From CAYJPV01 sp964372095 (GTDB lineage: Bacteria > Acidobacteriota > Vicinamibacteria > Vicinamibacterales > JAKQTR01), in the NCBI GenBank assembly GCA_964372095.1, contig CAYJPV010000005.1, positions 124,001-188,000 on the forward strand: a DNA stretch of 64,000 nt. The letters run 5' to 3'. This document shows positions 34,566-44,300 of this stretch, piece after piece. Numbering within the stretch: the first letter of the stretch is position 1; every line of letters starts with the position of its first letter. Both the position numbers and the translations under genes were made by a program. The notes below the pieces were generated by a model. That model saw nothing but the letters and a program-made list of their open reading frames with translations. It was not told where the DNA came from and made no database searches.

Positions 34566-34826
34566 ATGCATGACGTGACCATTCTTCGCCGGTTCAGTTA
34601 CCGTCACGAAGCCGAGGTCGTGCGCAGCGTCCTCGAAGCCAGCGGCATCGTGGCCTTCGTCACATCGGATGACTGCGGTTCGGTCGACCCGGCGCTCGGC
34701 ATGGTGCGCGGCGCGTGCGTGACCGTTGCCGCGGTCGATGCCGAGCGGGCCGAAGACGTCCTGGCGACGGAATTCGCTCCGGACGGCACGGACGACGACC
34801 GGGAGCCAGGTCCGTCGGTGTCCTGA
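34566..34826 (+). CDS. DUF2007-type small protein
   Basis: 86 residues, beginning HDVTILRRFSYRHEAEVVRS and containing VLEASGIVAFVTSDDCG. This is the pattern of DUF2007 ('putative signal transducing') proteins, which have a ferredoxin-like fold and no proven role. GGGAGG upstream supports ATG 34566. It follows the epimerase gene by 68 bases. Confidence 0.7.
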   Translation: MHDVTILRRFSYRHEAEVVRSVLEASGIVAFVTSDDCGSVDPALGMVRGACVTVAAVDAERAEDVLATEFAPDGTDDDREPGPSVS

Positions 34827-34858
34827 CGCGGATCGCGCCCTCGATCAACCGCTGAACG

Positions 34859-35266
34859 TCACACCTGCGGGCGGGGCCGCCGCGGGCGCGCGATCCCGGT
34901 GTTCGCACGTCGTGAGAGCTGCTCGAGCCGGAACCGCACGAGTTTTTCAATCAGTTTCAGGGGCATCGGCGCGTCCAGCGGAAACTGGACTGTTCCCTTG
35001 GCGGTGTGAAACCCCGCCAGATCGGCCCTCAGCGCCTCAATCGCCGCCGGGCCGGGGTAGACGCCGATGTGCGTCTTGAACGCCGCGAGGTGGATCAGAT
35101 TGCCGCCCAGCCTGAAGGTCGGGATCTGGTAGCTGATCGTCTCCTGGGCGTCGGGAACGACCCTCCTCACGGTTCGCCTGATCGATTGCAGGCGTCGCTG
35201 CACGGCCGCCGGGAAGGCAGCGATGTACTCGTCGATATTCGCGGCAACTCGAGTCGGAGGTTTCAT
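34859..35266 (-). CDS. DUF1801 / YdhG-like protein
   Basis: 135 residues with family landmarks VAANIDEYIAAFPAAVQ, RLQSIRRTVRRVVPDAQETI, ISYQIPTFRLGGNLIHLAAF, and the C-terminal FPLDAPMPLKLIEKLVRFRL. DUF1801 proteins are small cytoplasmic proteins (Bacillus YdhG is proposed to be an iron chaperone); function here is unproven. The ATG shares one base with the stop of the upstream membrane-protein gene (TGATG), so the two are coupled. Confidence 0.82.
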   Translation of the reverse strand: MKPPTRVAANIDEYIAAFPAAVQRRLQSIRRTVRRVVPDAQETISYQIPTFRLGGNLIHLAAFKTHIGVYPGPAAIEALRADLAGFHTAKGTVQFPLDAPMPLKLIEKLVRFRLEQLSRRANTGIARPRRPRPQV

Positions 35267-35622
35267 CACCGAAACGCCTGGAGCCAGCCCTGGCTGCGGG
35301 CGAGCGTGAAGACCAGGCCGGCCGCAAACAGCCAGCCGAAGATGGTCTTGTTGTGCCTGGCCAGCCATTCCGGCAGGTAGATGTCGAAGTTGTCGCGCCG
35401 ATCGTCCGTATAGCGGGCCGCGACATCGGTGAGCGGACACCGCCACCGGTTGACGAGTATCACGACGACCTCGAGGCAGACGACCGCGATCGCCACGAAC
35501 GCGGCAGTGACGTTGCCGCGCCAGGCCAGCACGGGAATGGCAAAGATGCAGCCGGCAAAGAAGGCCCACACGATTGTGTGCACGACCTTTACCAGCCGGA
35601 GGCGAGTGAGTGCGTTCAGCAT
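35266..35622 (-). CDS. Small three-helix membrane protein of unknown function
   Basis: 118 residues with three hydrophobic segments (about 12-33, 37-57 and 93-110) and a conserved-looking loop, RWRCPLTDVAARYTDD. Several small bacterial membrane proteins carry a similar CPLT motif, but I cannot name the family with confidence. It overlaps the DUF1801 gene by one base. The frame upstream of ATG 35622 is not convincing coding sequence. Confidence 0.55.
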   Translation of the reverse strand: MLNALTRLRLVKVVHTIVWAFFAGCIFAIPVLAWRGNVTAAFVAIAVVCLEVVVILVNRWRCPLTDVAARYTDDRRDNFDIYLPEWLARHNKTIFGWLFAAGLVFTLARSQGWLQAFR

Positions 35623-35889
35623 AGCGACCCCGCCCCGATAGCATGCCTCGCCTCGCGCGCTGCCGGCAAGTGCTCGCGAAACGGAGGGTCCTGTTTCGAC
35701 GCGGAATCTGCCACGCTGCAGCGCGGCCTGCGCGTGCGCTGAGCCCTGTTCAATACCGGACAGACGACTGGCCAACCGAGGCGCTACCGTGCTAGGCAAT
35801 GGCGGCGTGCGCTGGCCAGCCGTCGAGAGTCCGGTGCACTAGGGCCCTCGCCCGGGCATCATGGTTCGTCGGATCGAGGAGACGCCGCA

Positions 35890-37344
35890 ATGAAGCAGCA
35901 CGCATCACGGTCCTTGTGGCTGGGCAGCCTCACCCTGTGTTTCTTCTGGGTTGTCGCATGCGCCACCAACCCCGTCACCGGCAGGCAGCAACTGGCCTTG
36001 ATCAGCGAGGCGCAAGAGATCGAGATGGGCCGCCAGGCGGACAAGGAAGTCGTCGCGTCGATCGGCCTGTATCCCGACGAGTCGATGCAGCGCTACGTCC
36101 AGGCCCTGGGTGCCCGGATTGCCGCCACCACCGAGCGGCCGGCCCTGCCCTGGACGTTCCGCGTGGTCGATGATGCGGCGGTGAACGCGTTCGCCATCCC
36201 CGGCGGTTTCATTTACGTGACGCGCGGCATCATGGCCCACCTGAACTCGGAGGCTGAGCTCGCCGCCATCCTGGGCCACGAAATCGGGCACGTCACGGCG
36301 CGCCATTCGGTCAGCCAGATGAGCCATCAGCAGCTGGCCCAGGTGGGATTCGCCGCCGGCATGATTCTGTCACCCAAGTTCGCGCAGTTTGGCAACCTGG
36401 CCCAGATGGCCATGGGCCTGATGTTCATGAAGTTCAGCCGCTCCGATGAATCACAATCGGACGCGCTGGGCATGAAGTACATGATGGCCAGCGGCTACGA
36501 CCCTCGAACACTCGTGGATGTCTTCGGGATGCTCGACGCCCTGAGCCAGCAGTCGAGTGCCGGCCGGCTGCCGCAGTGGATGTCGACCCACCCGGATCCC
36601 GAAAACCGGCAGGTCTGGGCCAGGCAGGCCGTCGCGGGCCTGCGGACGGACCTCTCGACGCTGGCCGTGAACCGCCCGGAGTACCTGCGGCGCCTGGACG
36701 GCATGATGTTCGGCGAGAACCCGCGCGAGGGGTTCTTCCAGGACGCGTCGTTCCACCACCCCGACATGGCGTTCCGGATGGACTTCCCGCAGGGCTGGAA
36801 GCGCAGTAACGAGAAGCAGTCCGTCGGCGCGATCAGCCCGAACGAAGATGCCATCGTGGTGCTGCAGCTGGCGCCGGCCCCCACCGGGCAACAGGCGGCC
36901 CAGACGTTCTTCTCCCAGCAGGGTGTCGAGTCGGGTGAGTCGTCGCGCCGGCAGATTGGCGGGTTTCCCGCCGTGGTGTCCACCTTCCGGGTTCAGACCG
37001 AGCAAGGCTACCTGCGTGGGCTCGTAGCCTGGATCGAGTATCGGGAGCGCGTGTTCCAGATTCTCGGGTATACCCCTGAAGCGCGCTGGAACCAGTACAG
37101 CGACGTCTTTGGCGCCTCAATCGCCAGCTTCGGGCGGGAGGCCGACCCGGCCGTGCTGAACGTGCAGCCGCGCCGGTTGACGATCGTCAATCTCAACCGG
37201 GCGGCGACGTTGGAAACACTGATGCGCGACTACCCATCCACCTCGAACGCCCAGACCGTCGGCCTGATCAACAACCTGCACGGCACGGAGAGGCTCCCGG
37301 CAGGCGACCAGTTCAAACGCGTCATCGGAGGGCGGGTGCGGTAG
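35890..37344 (+). CDS. M48-family metalloprotease lipoprotein (BepA/LoiP-like)
   Basis: 484 residues. A signal peptide with a lipobox-like end (FFWVVAC, Cys24) suggests a lipoprotein. The N-terminal NPVTGRQQLALISEAQE is typical of periplasmic M48 proteases. The zinc site is HEIGH (His130, Glu131, His134), with a third ligand in SRSDESQSDALG. A C-terminal region of about 200 residues is unlike classical TPR repeats. Such proteins degrade or assemble misfolded outer-membrane proteins. GGAG upstream supports ATG 35890. Confidence 0.87.
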   Translation: MKQHASRSLWLGSLTLCFFWVVACATNPVTGRQQLALISEAQEIEMGRQADKEVVASIGLYPDESMQRYVQALGARIAATTERPALPWTFRVVDDAAVNAFAIPGGFIYVTRGIMAHLNSEAELAAILGHEIGHVTARHSVSQMSHQQLAQVGFAAGMILSPKFAQFGNLAQMAMGLMFMKFSRSDESQSDALGMKYMMASGYDPRTLVDVFGMLDALSQQSSAGRLPQWMSTHPDPENRQVWARQAVAGLRTDLSTLAVNRPEYLRRLDGMMFGENPREGFFQDASFHHPDMAFRMDFPQGWKRSNEKQSVGAISPNEDAIVVLQLAPAPTGQQAAQTFFSQQGVESGESSRRQIGGFPAVVSTFRVQTEQGYLRGLVAWIEYRERVFQILGYTPEARWNQYSDVFGASIASFGREADPAVLNVQPRRLTIVNLNRAATLETLMRDYPSTSNAQTVGLINNLHGTERLPAGDQFKRVIGGRVR

Positions 37345-37382
37345 GTCTTCGATCGCCACCCGGCAGTCGCCCGACAGTCGCA

Positions 37383-37402
37383 GGTCCGGCTGAAGCCGGA
37401 CC
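37383..37402. repeat. CCGGCTGAAGCCGG palindrome, copy 2
   Basis: Arms GGTCCGGCT and AGCCGGACC around GA, followed by CCACG exactly as in copy 1. It sits between convergent genes ending at 37344 and 37468. The preserved core, loop and trailing CCCACG in two places indicate a dispersed repeat family. Confidence 0.7.
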
Positions 37403-37467
37403 CCACGTCGATCTGTCGATCGTCTGCAGGTTGACACGTGTGCACGTCGACACGCGCGGGAGAGCCG

Positions 37468-38472
37468 TTAGCGGGGTTGCCAGTCGAAGGCGAGCAGGAG
37501 CGTGCGCTGCGTGGCCGAGACGTTGTCGTCCGACAACAGGTAAAACCGGATGCGGCCATCGGGCCGCGGCACGGCCGCGAGCCCTTCGAAGTTGTCGACC
37601 GTCATCGGCCGTGCCATCTCCATCCGGCCGATCACGCGATTGGACTCGAACACCTGCAGCGTGATGCGGTTGCCACGGGCCCGGTCGAAGGCCCGCAGCA
37701 GGACGGCCGTCCGCGCCATGGGCAGGCGGGTGATAGCGACCAGGCCGAACTCGTCAGGTTTGTCGATGGTCGGTCCCGCGGTGCACACCGGCACCGACAG
37801 CCGGCACGTCCACGTCTCGCCGGTCTCTTCTGCCCCGACCACGTACGCGTCGGCTCCGGCGCCGGGGTCGGCGCCCAGCGCCTCCATGCCGCCGTTTGAC
37901 GGAAAAGCGGCTGTGGGTGAAGGCACGGGACGGGGCGGCGCGCCCGACGCGGGATACAGCCAGACCCGGTGACGCCGCTCGAAACTCACCAGGTAGTCGC
38001 CGTTGGCCAGCGCGGCGAGTCCCTCCGCGTCGGCGTCGGCCTTGCTCGACAGGGGCTTCCCGTCTTCGCCGGCCAGCAGCGCGACACGGGCGTCGGCGAT
38101 ACCCACCAACCGGTTCGCGCGGTCGTGCACGAGCCGGGCCCGGAGCAGGACCCCTTCGTCCCCGACCGCCATCAACCGGTCGGTCCCGGTGATGACGACG
38201 TCCGACAGGCCGTGCAACAGGTCCGTCTGAGCGGACGCCAACGCCAGGCCGCCGGCATAGGCGAAGTCGCCGACGGCCGACCTCGACGGGTCCGCCGGAT
38301 CGAGCAGCACGGGCGCGACATCGATCGTGATCGGCGAGCCCGGCACGGGAACGCCAGGGCTCGTTCGCGGAGCCGCCGGGGCGCAGGCCATGGCGCCAAC
38401 CACCGCGGCGGTCATCAGCCAGGCCTTCAGGGGCGGCTGCCCGCGTCGAATGCCGGATGTCCACGGGCGCAT
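37468..38472 (-). CDS. Phytase-like esterase domain lipoprotein
   Basis: 334 residues. A lipoprotein-like signal (TAAVVGAMAC) is followed by a single beta-propeller-like domain with GDFAYAGGLAL, DLLHGLSDVVITG, ADAEGLAALANGDYLVSFE and NFEGLAAVPRPDG. Repeats of D/N-x-EGLA type are typical of the 'esterase-like activity of phytase' family; true phosphatase activity is unproven. ATG 38472 starts four bases after the metG stop, so it is probably expressed with metG. It is convergent with the M48 protease gene. Confidence 0.75.
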   Translation of the reverse strand: MRPWTSGIRRGQPPLKAWLMTAAVVGAMACAPAAPRTSPGVPVPGSPITIDVAPVLLDPADPSRSAVGDFAYAGGLALASAQTDLLHGLSDVVITGTDRLMAVGDEGVLLRARLVHDRANRLVGIADARVALLAGEDGKPLSSKADADAEGLAALANGDYLVSFERRHRVWLYPASGAPPRPVPSPTAAFPSNGGMEALGADPGAGADAYVVGAEETGETWTCRLSVPVCTAGPTIDKPDEFGLVAITRLPMARTAVLLRAFDRARGNRITLQVFESNRVIGRMEMARPMTVDNFEGLAAVPRPDGRIRFYLLSDDNVSATQRTLLLAFDWQPR

Positions 38473-38476
38473 CACG

Positions 38477-40003
38477 TCAGCTGGGCTTCGTACCGCCAAT
38501 ACGCGGCCAGAGCGAGTCGCCTTTGAGCGTGGTGCGATCGCCGGCGCCGTTCCAGACGGCGTCGGCCAACCGGTGTTCGGCCGCGGGTTTCGGCGCGCCA
38601 ACGCGGCGCAGGATCTCCGCCGCGGAACCCGGCATCACCGGCAGCAGCAGGATAGCGACAATCCTCAGCGCCTCGGCCACTTCGTACAGGATCTGCGCCA
38701 CCACGGCGGTGTTCGCCGGATCCTTGGCGAGTTTCCAGGGCTCGGTCTCGGTGATGTACAGGTTCGTGGCATCGACCAGGCCGTACGCCGCGTCCACGCC
38801 ACCCTGCAGCGCGAACCGCTCCATGGCCTGCGTGTAGGTGGCCACGGCCTGCTCTGCCGCCAACGCCAGACGCCCGGGCGCCCCCGCCGGCTGCACGAGC
38901 CGCCCCCCGCAGTACTTGTCAGCCATCGTCGCGATGCGGCTCACGAGGTTGCCGAGGTTGTTGGCGAGATCCGCGTTGTAACGATCTTCGAACCGCTCCC
39001 ACGAGAAGTCGCCGTCCTGCCCGTACGCGAACTCGCGGACGAGGTACTGGCGCAGCGGATCGGGCCCGAACTTCTCGGCAGCTTCGAGCGGGTCGACAAT
39101 CGTGCCGAGCGACTTGCTCATCTTCTCGCCCTTGAAGTACACGAACCCGTGGCCGAACACCCGCTGCGGCAGCGGCAGCCCGGCGCTCATAAGCATGGCG
39201 GGCCAGATCACGCAATGGAACCGCGTGATGTCCTTCCCGATGACGTGCAGGCTGGCCGGCCACCAGCGGTCGAACAGCGCCGTATCCGCGCTGCCGAACC
39301 CGAGGGCCGAGATGTAATTGATCAGCGCGTCGAACCAGACGTAGACCACGCTCTGCGGATCGAACGGCAGGGGAATGCCCCACGCCTGTCCGGCCCGGCT
39401 GATCGAGATGTCGTCGAGGCCTCCCTGGATGACGTTGACGATCTCGTTGCGCCGCACGTCGGGCTCGAGGAATCCGGGATACACCTCGTAATGGCGCAGC
39501 AGGGGCTCCTGGTACTTCGAAAGGCGGAAGAAGTGGTTCTTTTCGCGAATCCACTCGGGTTTCTTCTTGTGGTTGGGGCACAGCCCCTCCACGAGATCCT
39601 TCTCCTGCTTGAACGCCTCGCACGATTCGCAGTACCAGCCCTCGTAATGCCCCTCGTAGATGTCGCCGGCCGCCTGGATCCGCGTCACCAGTTCCGTGAC
39701 CGACACGCGGTGACGCTCTTCAGTGGTCCGGATGAAGTCATCGAACGATACGTCCAGGCGTTTCCAGACCTCGCGGAACTCCTGCTCCATCCGGTCGCAG
39801 TATGCCTTCGGGTCGAGTCCCTGCTCCTTCGCGCGGCGGAAGACGTTCAGCGAGTGTTCGTCGTTGCCCATCAGGAACCAGGTGGGCACGCCGGACAGGC
39901 GCTTGTAACGCGCGATGACGTCCGCGGTGATCTTCTCGTAGGCCGTCCCCAGATGCGGCCGGCTGTTGACGTAGTCGATGGCGGTGGTCAGGTAGAAAGA
40001 CAT
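38477..40003 (-). CDS. metG: Methionyl-tRNA synthetase
   Basis: 508 residues. The class I HIGH-like motif is RPHLGTAYEK, the zinc knuckle is CESCEAF with later Cys in GLCPNHKKK, VVYVWFDALINYISA is in the catalytic domain, and the KMSKS loop is GEKMSKSLG. It lacks the C-terminal tRNA-binding domain found in longer enzymes, as in many bacteria with the short form. It charges tRNA-Met in the cytoplasm. No ribosome-binding site is visible because the sequence upstream of ATG 40003 is repeat DNA. Confidence 0.95.
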   Translation of the reverse strand: MSFYLTTAIDYVNSRPHLGTAYEKITADVIARYKRLSGVPTWFLMGNDEHSLNVFRRAKEQGLDPKAYCDRMEQEFREVWKRLDVSFDDFIRTTEERHRVSVTELVTRIQAAGDIYEGHYEGWYCESCEAFKQEKDLVEGLCPNHKKKPEWIREKNHFFRLSKYQEPLLRHYEVYPGFLEPDVRRNEIVNVIQGGLDDISISRAGQAWGIPLPFDPQSVVYVWFDALINYISALGFGSADTALFDRWWPASLHVIGKDITRFHCVIWPAMLMSAGLPLPQRVFGHGFVYFKGEKMSKSLGTIVDPLEAAEKFGPDPLRQYLVREFAYGQDGDFSWERFEDRYNADLANNLGNLVSRIATMADKYCGGRLVQPAGAPGRLALAAEQAVATYTQAMERFALQGGVDAAYGLVDATNLYITETEPWKLAKDPANTAVVAQILYEVAEALRIVAILLLPVMPGSAAEILRRVGAPKPAAEHRLADAVWNGAGDRTTLKGDSLWPRIGGTKPS

Positions 40004-40271
<268 letters not shown>

Positions 40272-40505
40272 CTAGTTCCTGCCCCACTGACACGACGCGC
40301 CCGGCCCGCCCGGGTTGCAGCACGACCCGCACGGCGGGCCGGCTGGCGCGGGGGCACTGCCGGAACCCATGCTGACGGCGTAGGTCGAGAACAACTTCTC
40401 CAGCTGCGTTCCCCCGCAGGCCGGACAGACCGGGCTCTGCCCTTCCCGCGTCAGGAACTCGAATTTCCGGCCACAATCACTGCAGGTGTACTCGTAGAGC
40501 GGCAT
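40272..40505 (-). CDS. FmdB-family zinc-ribbon protein
   Basis: 77 residues beginning PLYEYTCSDCGRKFEFLTR with a second cysteine pair in CPACGGTQLEKLF, forming the FmdB/CxxC_CxxC regulatory zinc ribbon. The C-terminus has extra cysteines (CGSCCNPGG). Function is unknown in most bacteria; in Methylophilus FmdB is a putative regulator. ATG 40505 is chosen because it directly precedes the family N-terminus. The TAG stop is the first triplet of heptamer array 7. Confidence 0.85.
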   Translation of the reverse strand: MPLYEYTCSDCGRKFEFLTREGQSPVCPACGGTQLEKLFSTYAVSMGSGSAPAPAGPPCGSCCNPGGPGASCQWGRN

Positions 40506-40547
40506 GGATGCAGTATACCGCACGCACCAGCGCCAGCCCCTCCGGAG

Positions 40548-41381
40548 CTACCGCTTCTCGGGCGCGGCGCCCTGCGCAGGCAACGTGAACACGATGGTCC
40601 GCCGCTCCTTCTGCCGCTCGACCTCCAGGGACACGGGCATCCCGGCGGCCAGCAGCGGCCAGGTCCTCACGATCTCGTCCATTTCTGTCGTGCCACCCTC
40701 GGCGCCGACGTGGCGGACACGGTCCCCCACGAGCAAGCCGCCCTGGGCAGCCGGACTGCCCGGGACCACCTCGAGGATCTCGAGTCCGTCGCCCACCAGG
40801 CCGAGCCTCTTGGTCCTGACCTTATGACGGAATCCGACGTCCGGACCTCCAGGGCGCATCATGTCGATGCGCGCGAGGATCCACGCACACGCACGCTGGC
40901 CGAACGCACGGCCGGCACGCTCGAAGGCCATGCGGTTCTGGTAAGACTCCGGATCCTGTCGGCCGGACCCGACGGTGTAGGTGTACGACTCGGACACGTC
41001 CGCGTCGAACGATTCGCGATCGCCCGGCACGGCAATCGATCCCGACACTTCGTACCGGTACGTGACGGTCACCTTCTTTCCGTCCTTCGACTTCGACCGT
41101 GACGACTCCGACCGCCGCGCGCGGGTAACCGCGACGGCCACTTCCCCCTGGTCGCCGGTGACGCGCAGCCACGGCTTCTTCCTCAGGGTCGACTCCAGCT
41201 CATCCTCGGCCGGAGCCACATCGAGCGTGGCCAGCACCTTCAGAAACTCGAGGAACCCGCCCTGCCTGGTCGCCGTCTCCCCCACCTGCACCGTAATGGG
41301 CGACGGCCGCGGCGGCTCCTGGGCTGGCGACACCGCTCCCCACGTAACCAGATGTCCACACAACAGCCAGACTGCGACCAT
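40548..41381 (-). CDS. Exported PDZ-domain protein
   Basis: 277 residues. A short signal peptide (ends near Ser-Pro-Ala-Gln) precedes a basic middle region (RARRSESSRSKSKDGKKV, strand-rich VTYRYEVSG) and a C-terminal PDZ domain (LEILEVVPGSPAAQGGLLVGDRV; VSLEVERQKERRTIVF). No protease triad is present, so it is a PDZ-only adapter. GGGAGG upstream supports ATG 41381. It lies nine bases after the M49-like peptidase gene on the same strand and probably shares its transcript. Confidence 0.75.
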   Translation of the reverse strand: MVAVWLLCGHLVTWGAVSPAQEPPRPSPITVQVGETATRQGGFLEFLKVLATLDVAPAEDELESTLRKKPWLRVTGDQGEVAVAVTRARRSESSRSKSKDGKKVTVTYRYEVSGSIAVPGDRESFDADVSESYTYTVGSGRQDPESYQNRMAFERAGRAFGQRACAWILARIDMMRPGGPDVGFRHKVRTKRLGLVGDGLEILEVVPGSPAAQGGLLVGDRVRHVGAEGGTTEMDEIVRTWPLLAAGMPVSLEVERQKERRTIVFTLPAQGAAPEKR

Positions 41382-41390
41382 GTTGCCTCC

Positions 41391-43076
41391 CTACTTGCCC
41401 ATGGCCAGGGTTTCGGCCGTCACGAACCGCGGCTCGATGTCCACCGGCACACCGACCAGCTTGTCCAGCACGTGTTTGACCTCGGGCCGCAGCACCGCCA
41501 GGGTCTCGATCATCGACTTGGCCTTCGCGTAGTCGCCTGCGGCCTCCAGTTGCATGATGTCGGCCGTCAACGCCGTCACGGCCCCCTTCACCTTGGCCGC
41601 GTTCACCGAGAACGTCCCGTCTGCCGCCACGACGAACGCCCCGTGGTCCAGCATGTAGTTGACCTGCATCGCCACGCCCCGGCCATGCGCTTCGTTGATG
41701 CCGAACCGGATCGACCGGAACGCCGACGCCAGGAACGTGGTGTACATCGTCTGTTCCATGGACTTCTCGATGACGCCCTTGTCTACGAGGTACTGCAGGG
41801 CCCAGAGGCCCGAGACGTCGGCCTTGGCTTCTTCGATCGCGCTGTAGGTCTCTTTCAGTTCGCGGCGCACCGTGGACGGCTTGCCGCCGACGGTGATGTC
41901 GTGGGGCCCGAGGCCGTGCATCAGCTCGTGCATGAGGATGTGCGTGAAGAACGCGTCGAAGGCCACGTGTTTCTGGTCAGCGGCCGACAGCGCCACGCGC
42001 GAGATGGGCAGCAGCGCTTTCTGGAACTTGGCCTCCTGCATGTTCTTCAGCATGACGCGCTTGGAGCCCTTCTCCTTGATCACGCGTTCATCGTTCGGCA
42101 GGTTGTAGGCCGCTGTCTGCACGCCGCGATTGCCGTCGCCGGCCGCCAGCACGACGTTGACCACCCGGATCGGCGCCAGGGCGCCCAGTTTCGGGTTGCG
42201 GAGCTTCGGGTCGATCGGCAGGTGGTTCTCGATGTCCTGCAGTTGCGCGCCGAACTTGTCCAGCTTGGCCGACTCGGCGGCATCGCGGATGGTGATGAAG
42301 GCCTCGAAGGCGGCCTTGTAGTTGAACCACTCGTCTTCGTACACCTCGTACGGTCCGATGGTCGGTTCGATCACCGAGTCGAGTTCCATCCACGCCACGT
42401 CGCTCGCGTAGTAGTCATTCGAGAGGAAGGCGTCGGCGCGCGTCGTCAGGTACTTCTGCAACGTGACGTCCTTGGTGAGGGCCGCCGCCTCGCGCAACAA
42501 CTCGGCCGCACGCGCCAGTTCGGGCTGGTACTCGACGCTGTAGGGCACGCTGCGGAACTGTCCGTCCGGGCCCCGGCGAATCGTGGTGTAGAAACCCTGG
42601 GCCACGGCTTTCTGGGCGTCCGGCAACTTCGCCATCCAGGCCTCCACGTCGGCCTTGGTGGCCCCGGCCGGGTAGAAGTGCGCCCCCTCGGGCTTGGGCG
42701 GCACTCCCGGCAGGAACGGCGCGTTGTGGTCGAGGCGGGACCACGGCCCCTTGTTGAGCAGGTACGCATGCAGCCGCGTACGTCCGAGCGGCGTCCTGTC
42801 GGCAAGCAGACCGAACAGCAGCGCTTCGTTGCCGCCCCAGACCTGGCGCAGGAACAGGGCGTCCATGATGCGGCCCGCCTGCACGAGCTTCGACAACGCT
42901 TCACGTTCGTGGGCCGGCAGAGCTGACACGTCAGCGCCGATATCCACCTGCGCGAACCGCTCGTTCATCGCCTGTAACCGCGCGGCATCCGGAATGCCTT
43001 GCTCGACTGCTCCGCTCACGACCATACCTCCCAGGACGAGGACCAACGCCGAACACAGAAGCCCCTTGTATGCCAT
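41391..43076 (-). CDS. Exported M49-like (dipeptidyl-peptidase III-related) metallopeptidase
   Basis: 561 residues with a signal peptide (LLCSALVLVLGGMVVSG). The zinc motif reads ILMHELMHGLGPHD, a five-residue HExxH instead of the six-residue HExxxH typical of DPP III. A downstream EEAKADVSGLWA corresponds to the EExxAE ligand helix of M49. Other family landmarks are YYASDVAWMELDS and PYEVYEDEWFNYKA. It probably removes dipeptides from short peptides in the periplasm. GAGG seven bases upstream supports ATG 43076; the frame upstream is not needed. Confidence 0.82.
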   Translation of the reverse strand: MAYKGLLCSALVLVLGGMVVSGAVEQGIPDAARLQAMNERFAQVDIGADVSALPAHEREALSKLVQAGRIMDALFLRQVWGGNEALLFGLLADRTPLGRTRLHAYLLNKGPWSRLDHNAPFLPGVPPKPEGAHFYPAGATKADVEAWMAKLPDAQKAVAQGFYTTIRRGPDGQFRSVPYSVEYQPELARAAELLREAAALTKDVTLQKYLTTRADAFLSNDYYASDVAWMELDSVIEPTIGPYEVYEDEWFNYKAAFEAFITIRDAAESAKLDKFGAQLQDIENHLPIDPKLRNPKLGALAPIRVVNVVLAAGDGNRGVQTAAYNLPNDERVIKEKGSKRVMLKNMQEAKFQKALLPISRVALSAADQKHVAFDAFFTHILMHELMHGLGPHDITVGGKPSTVRRELKETYSAIEEAKADVSGLWALQYLVDKGVIEKSMEQTMYTTFLASAFRSIRFGINEAHGRGVAMQVNYMLDHGAFVVAADGTFSVNAAKVKGAVTALTADIMQLEAAGDYAKAKSMIETLAVLRPEVKHVLDKLVGVPVDIEPRFVTAETLAMGK

Positions 43077-43154
43077 GATGAACCTCACAGAACGTGAACG
43101 CGGGGACCGGCGGGCCAGCCCGCCTCCCCCATTTGTACACCGCCGGAGGTTCCG

Positions 43155-44300
43155 ATGCACCGCCGAACCGTTGTCCGAATGTGGCTGGCCGTCCTGGCGC
43201 TGGCCGCTTGCCTGGCCCAGGCTGGCGGGCTCGTCGTCTACGCCCAGGCCCCGGCGTCCGGGCGCCTGCCCCTCGACACCATCACGCTGCCGCCGGGTTT
43301 CTCGATCTCCGTGTACGCGGACAACGTGCCGAACGCCAGGTCGCTGGCCCTCGGCCCGAAGGGCACGCTCTTCGTCTCCACCCGGGCGGCGGGCAACGTC
43401 TACGCCGTGCGCGACACCAACAACGACGGCCGCGCCGACGAGGTGGTGACGCTCGCCACGGGCCTGAATATGCCCAATGGCGTGGCCGTGCGGGACGGCG
43501 CGCTGTACGTGGCTGAAATCAGCCGCGTGTGGCGGTACGACAACATCGAATCGTCGCTGAAGAACCCGCCGAAGCCCGTCTTGATTAACGAATCGTTCCC
43601 CACGGAGCGGCACCACGGCTGGAAGTTCATCGCCTTCGGACCGGACGGGTGGCTCTACGTGCCCGTGGGTGCGCCGTGCAACGTCTGCGAACGCGAAGAC
43701 CCGCGTTTCGCGTCCATCATGCGGATGAAGCCGGACGGGTCAGGCGCCGAAGTGTTTGCCAGCGGCGTGCGCAATACCGTCGGGTTCGACTGGCACCCGA
43801 CGACGAAGGAACTCTGGTTCACCGACAACGGCCGCGACATGATGGGCGACGACCTGCCGCCGGACGAACTGAACCGTGCCCCCTCGAAAGGCCTGCACTT
43901 CGGGTTCCCGTACTGCCACGCGGGGACGATCGCCGATCCGGAGCACGGCAGCAAGAAACCGTGCAGCGCCTTCGTCCCTCCCGCGCGGGCGCTCGGGCCT
44001 CACGTAGCGGCGCTCGGCATGCGCTTCTACACCGGGTCGATGTTCCCCGCCGCGTACCGAAACCAGGTGTTCATCGCCGAACACGGCTCGTGGAATCGCA
44101 GCACGCCGCTCGGCTACCGCGTCATGCTGGCCAAGCTGTCGGGCACCACGGTGACAGGCTACGACGTTTTCGCCCAGGGCTGGCTGCGCGGCAGCCGCGC
44201 GTGGGGGCGGCCGGTCGACGTGCTGGTGATGCCGGACGGCTCGCTGCTCGTCTCGGACGACCTCGCCGGGGTGGTGTACCGGATCACCTACTCACGGTAG
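43155..44300 (+). CDS. Periplasmic sorbosone/glucose dehydrogenase-like (PQQ) protein
   Basis: 381 residues. A signal peptide precedes a six-bladed propeller of the soluble quinoprotein sugar dehydrogenase family: LPPGFSISVYADNVPNARSL, ERHHGWKFIAFGPDGWLYV (His likely catalytic), VRNTVGFDWHPTTKELWFTD, FIAEHGSWNRS and GRPVDVLVMPDGSLLVSDD. These enzymes oxidise sugars with PQQ. Electron acceptor and substrate are unknown; no PQQ synthesis genes are in the window. GGAGG upstream supports ATG 43155. The TAG stop starts heptamer array 8. Confidence 0.87.
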   Translation: MHRRTVVRMWLAVLALAACLAQAGGLVVYAQAPASGRLPLDTITLPPGFSISVYADNVPNARSLALGPKGTLFVSTRAAGNVYAVRDTNNDGRADEVVTLATGLNMPNGVAVRDGALYVAEISRVWRYDNIESSLKNPPKPVLINESFPTERHHGWKFIAFGPDGWLYVPVGAPCNVCEREDPRFASIMRMKPDGSGAEVFASGVRNTVGFDWHPTTKELWFTDNGRDMMGDDLPPDELNRAPSKGLHFGFPYCHAGTIADPEHGSKKPCSAFVPPARALGPHVAALGMRFYTGSMFPAAYRNQVFIAEHGSWNRSTPLGYRVMLAKLSGTTVTGYDVFAQGWLRGSRAWGRPVDVLVMPDGSLLVSDDLAGVVYRITYSR

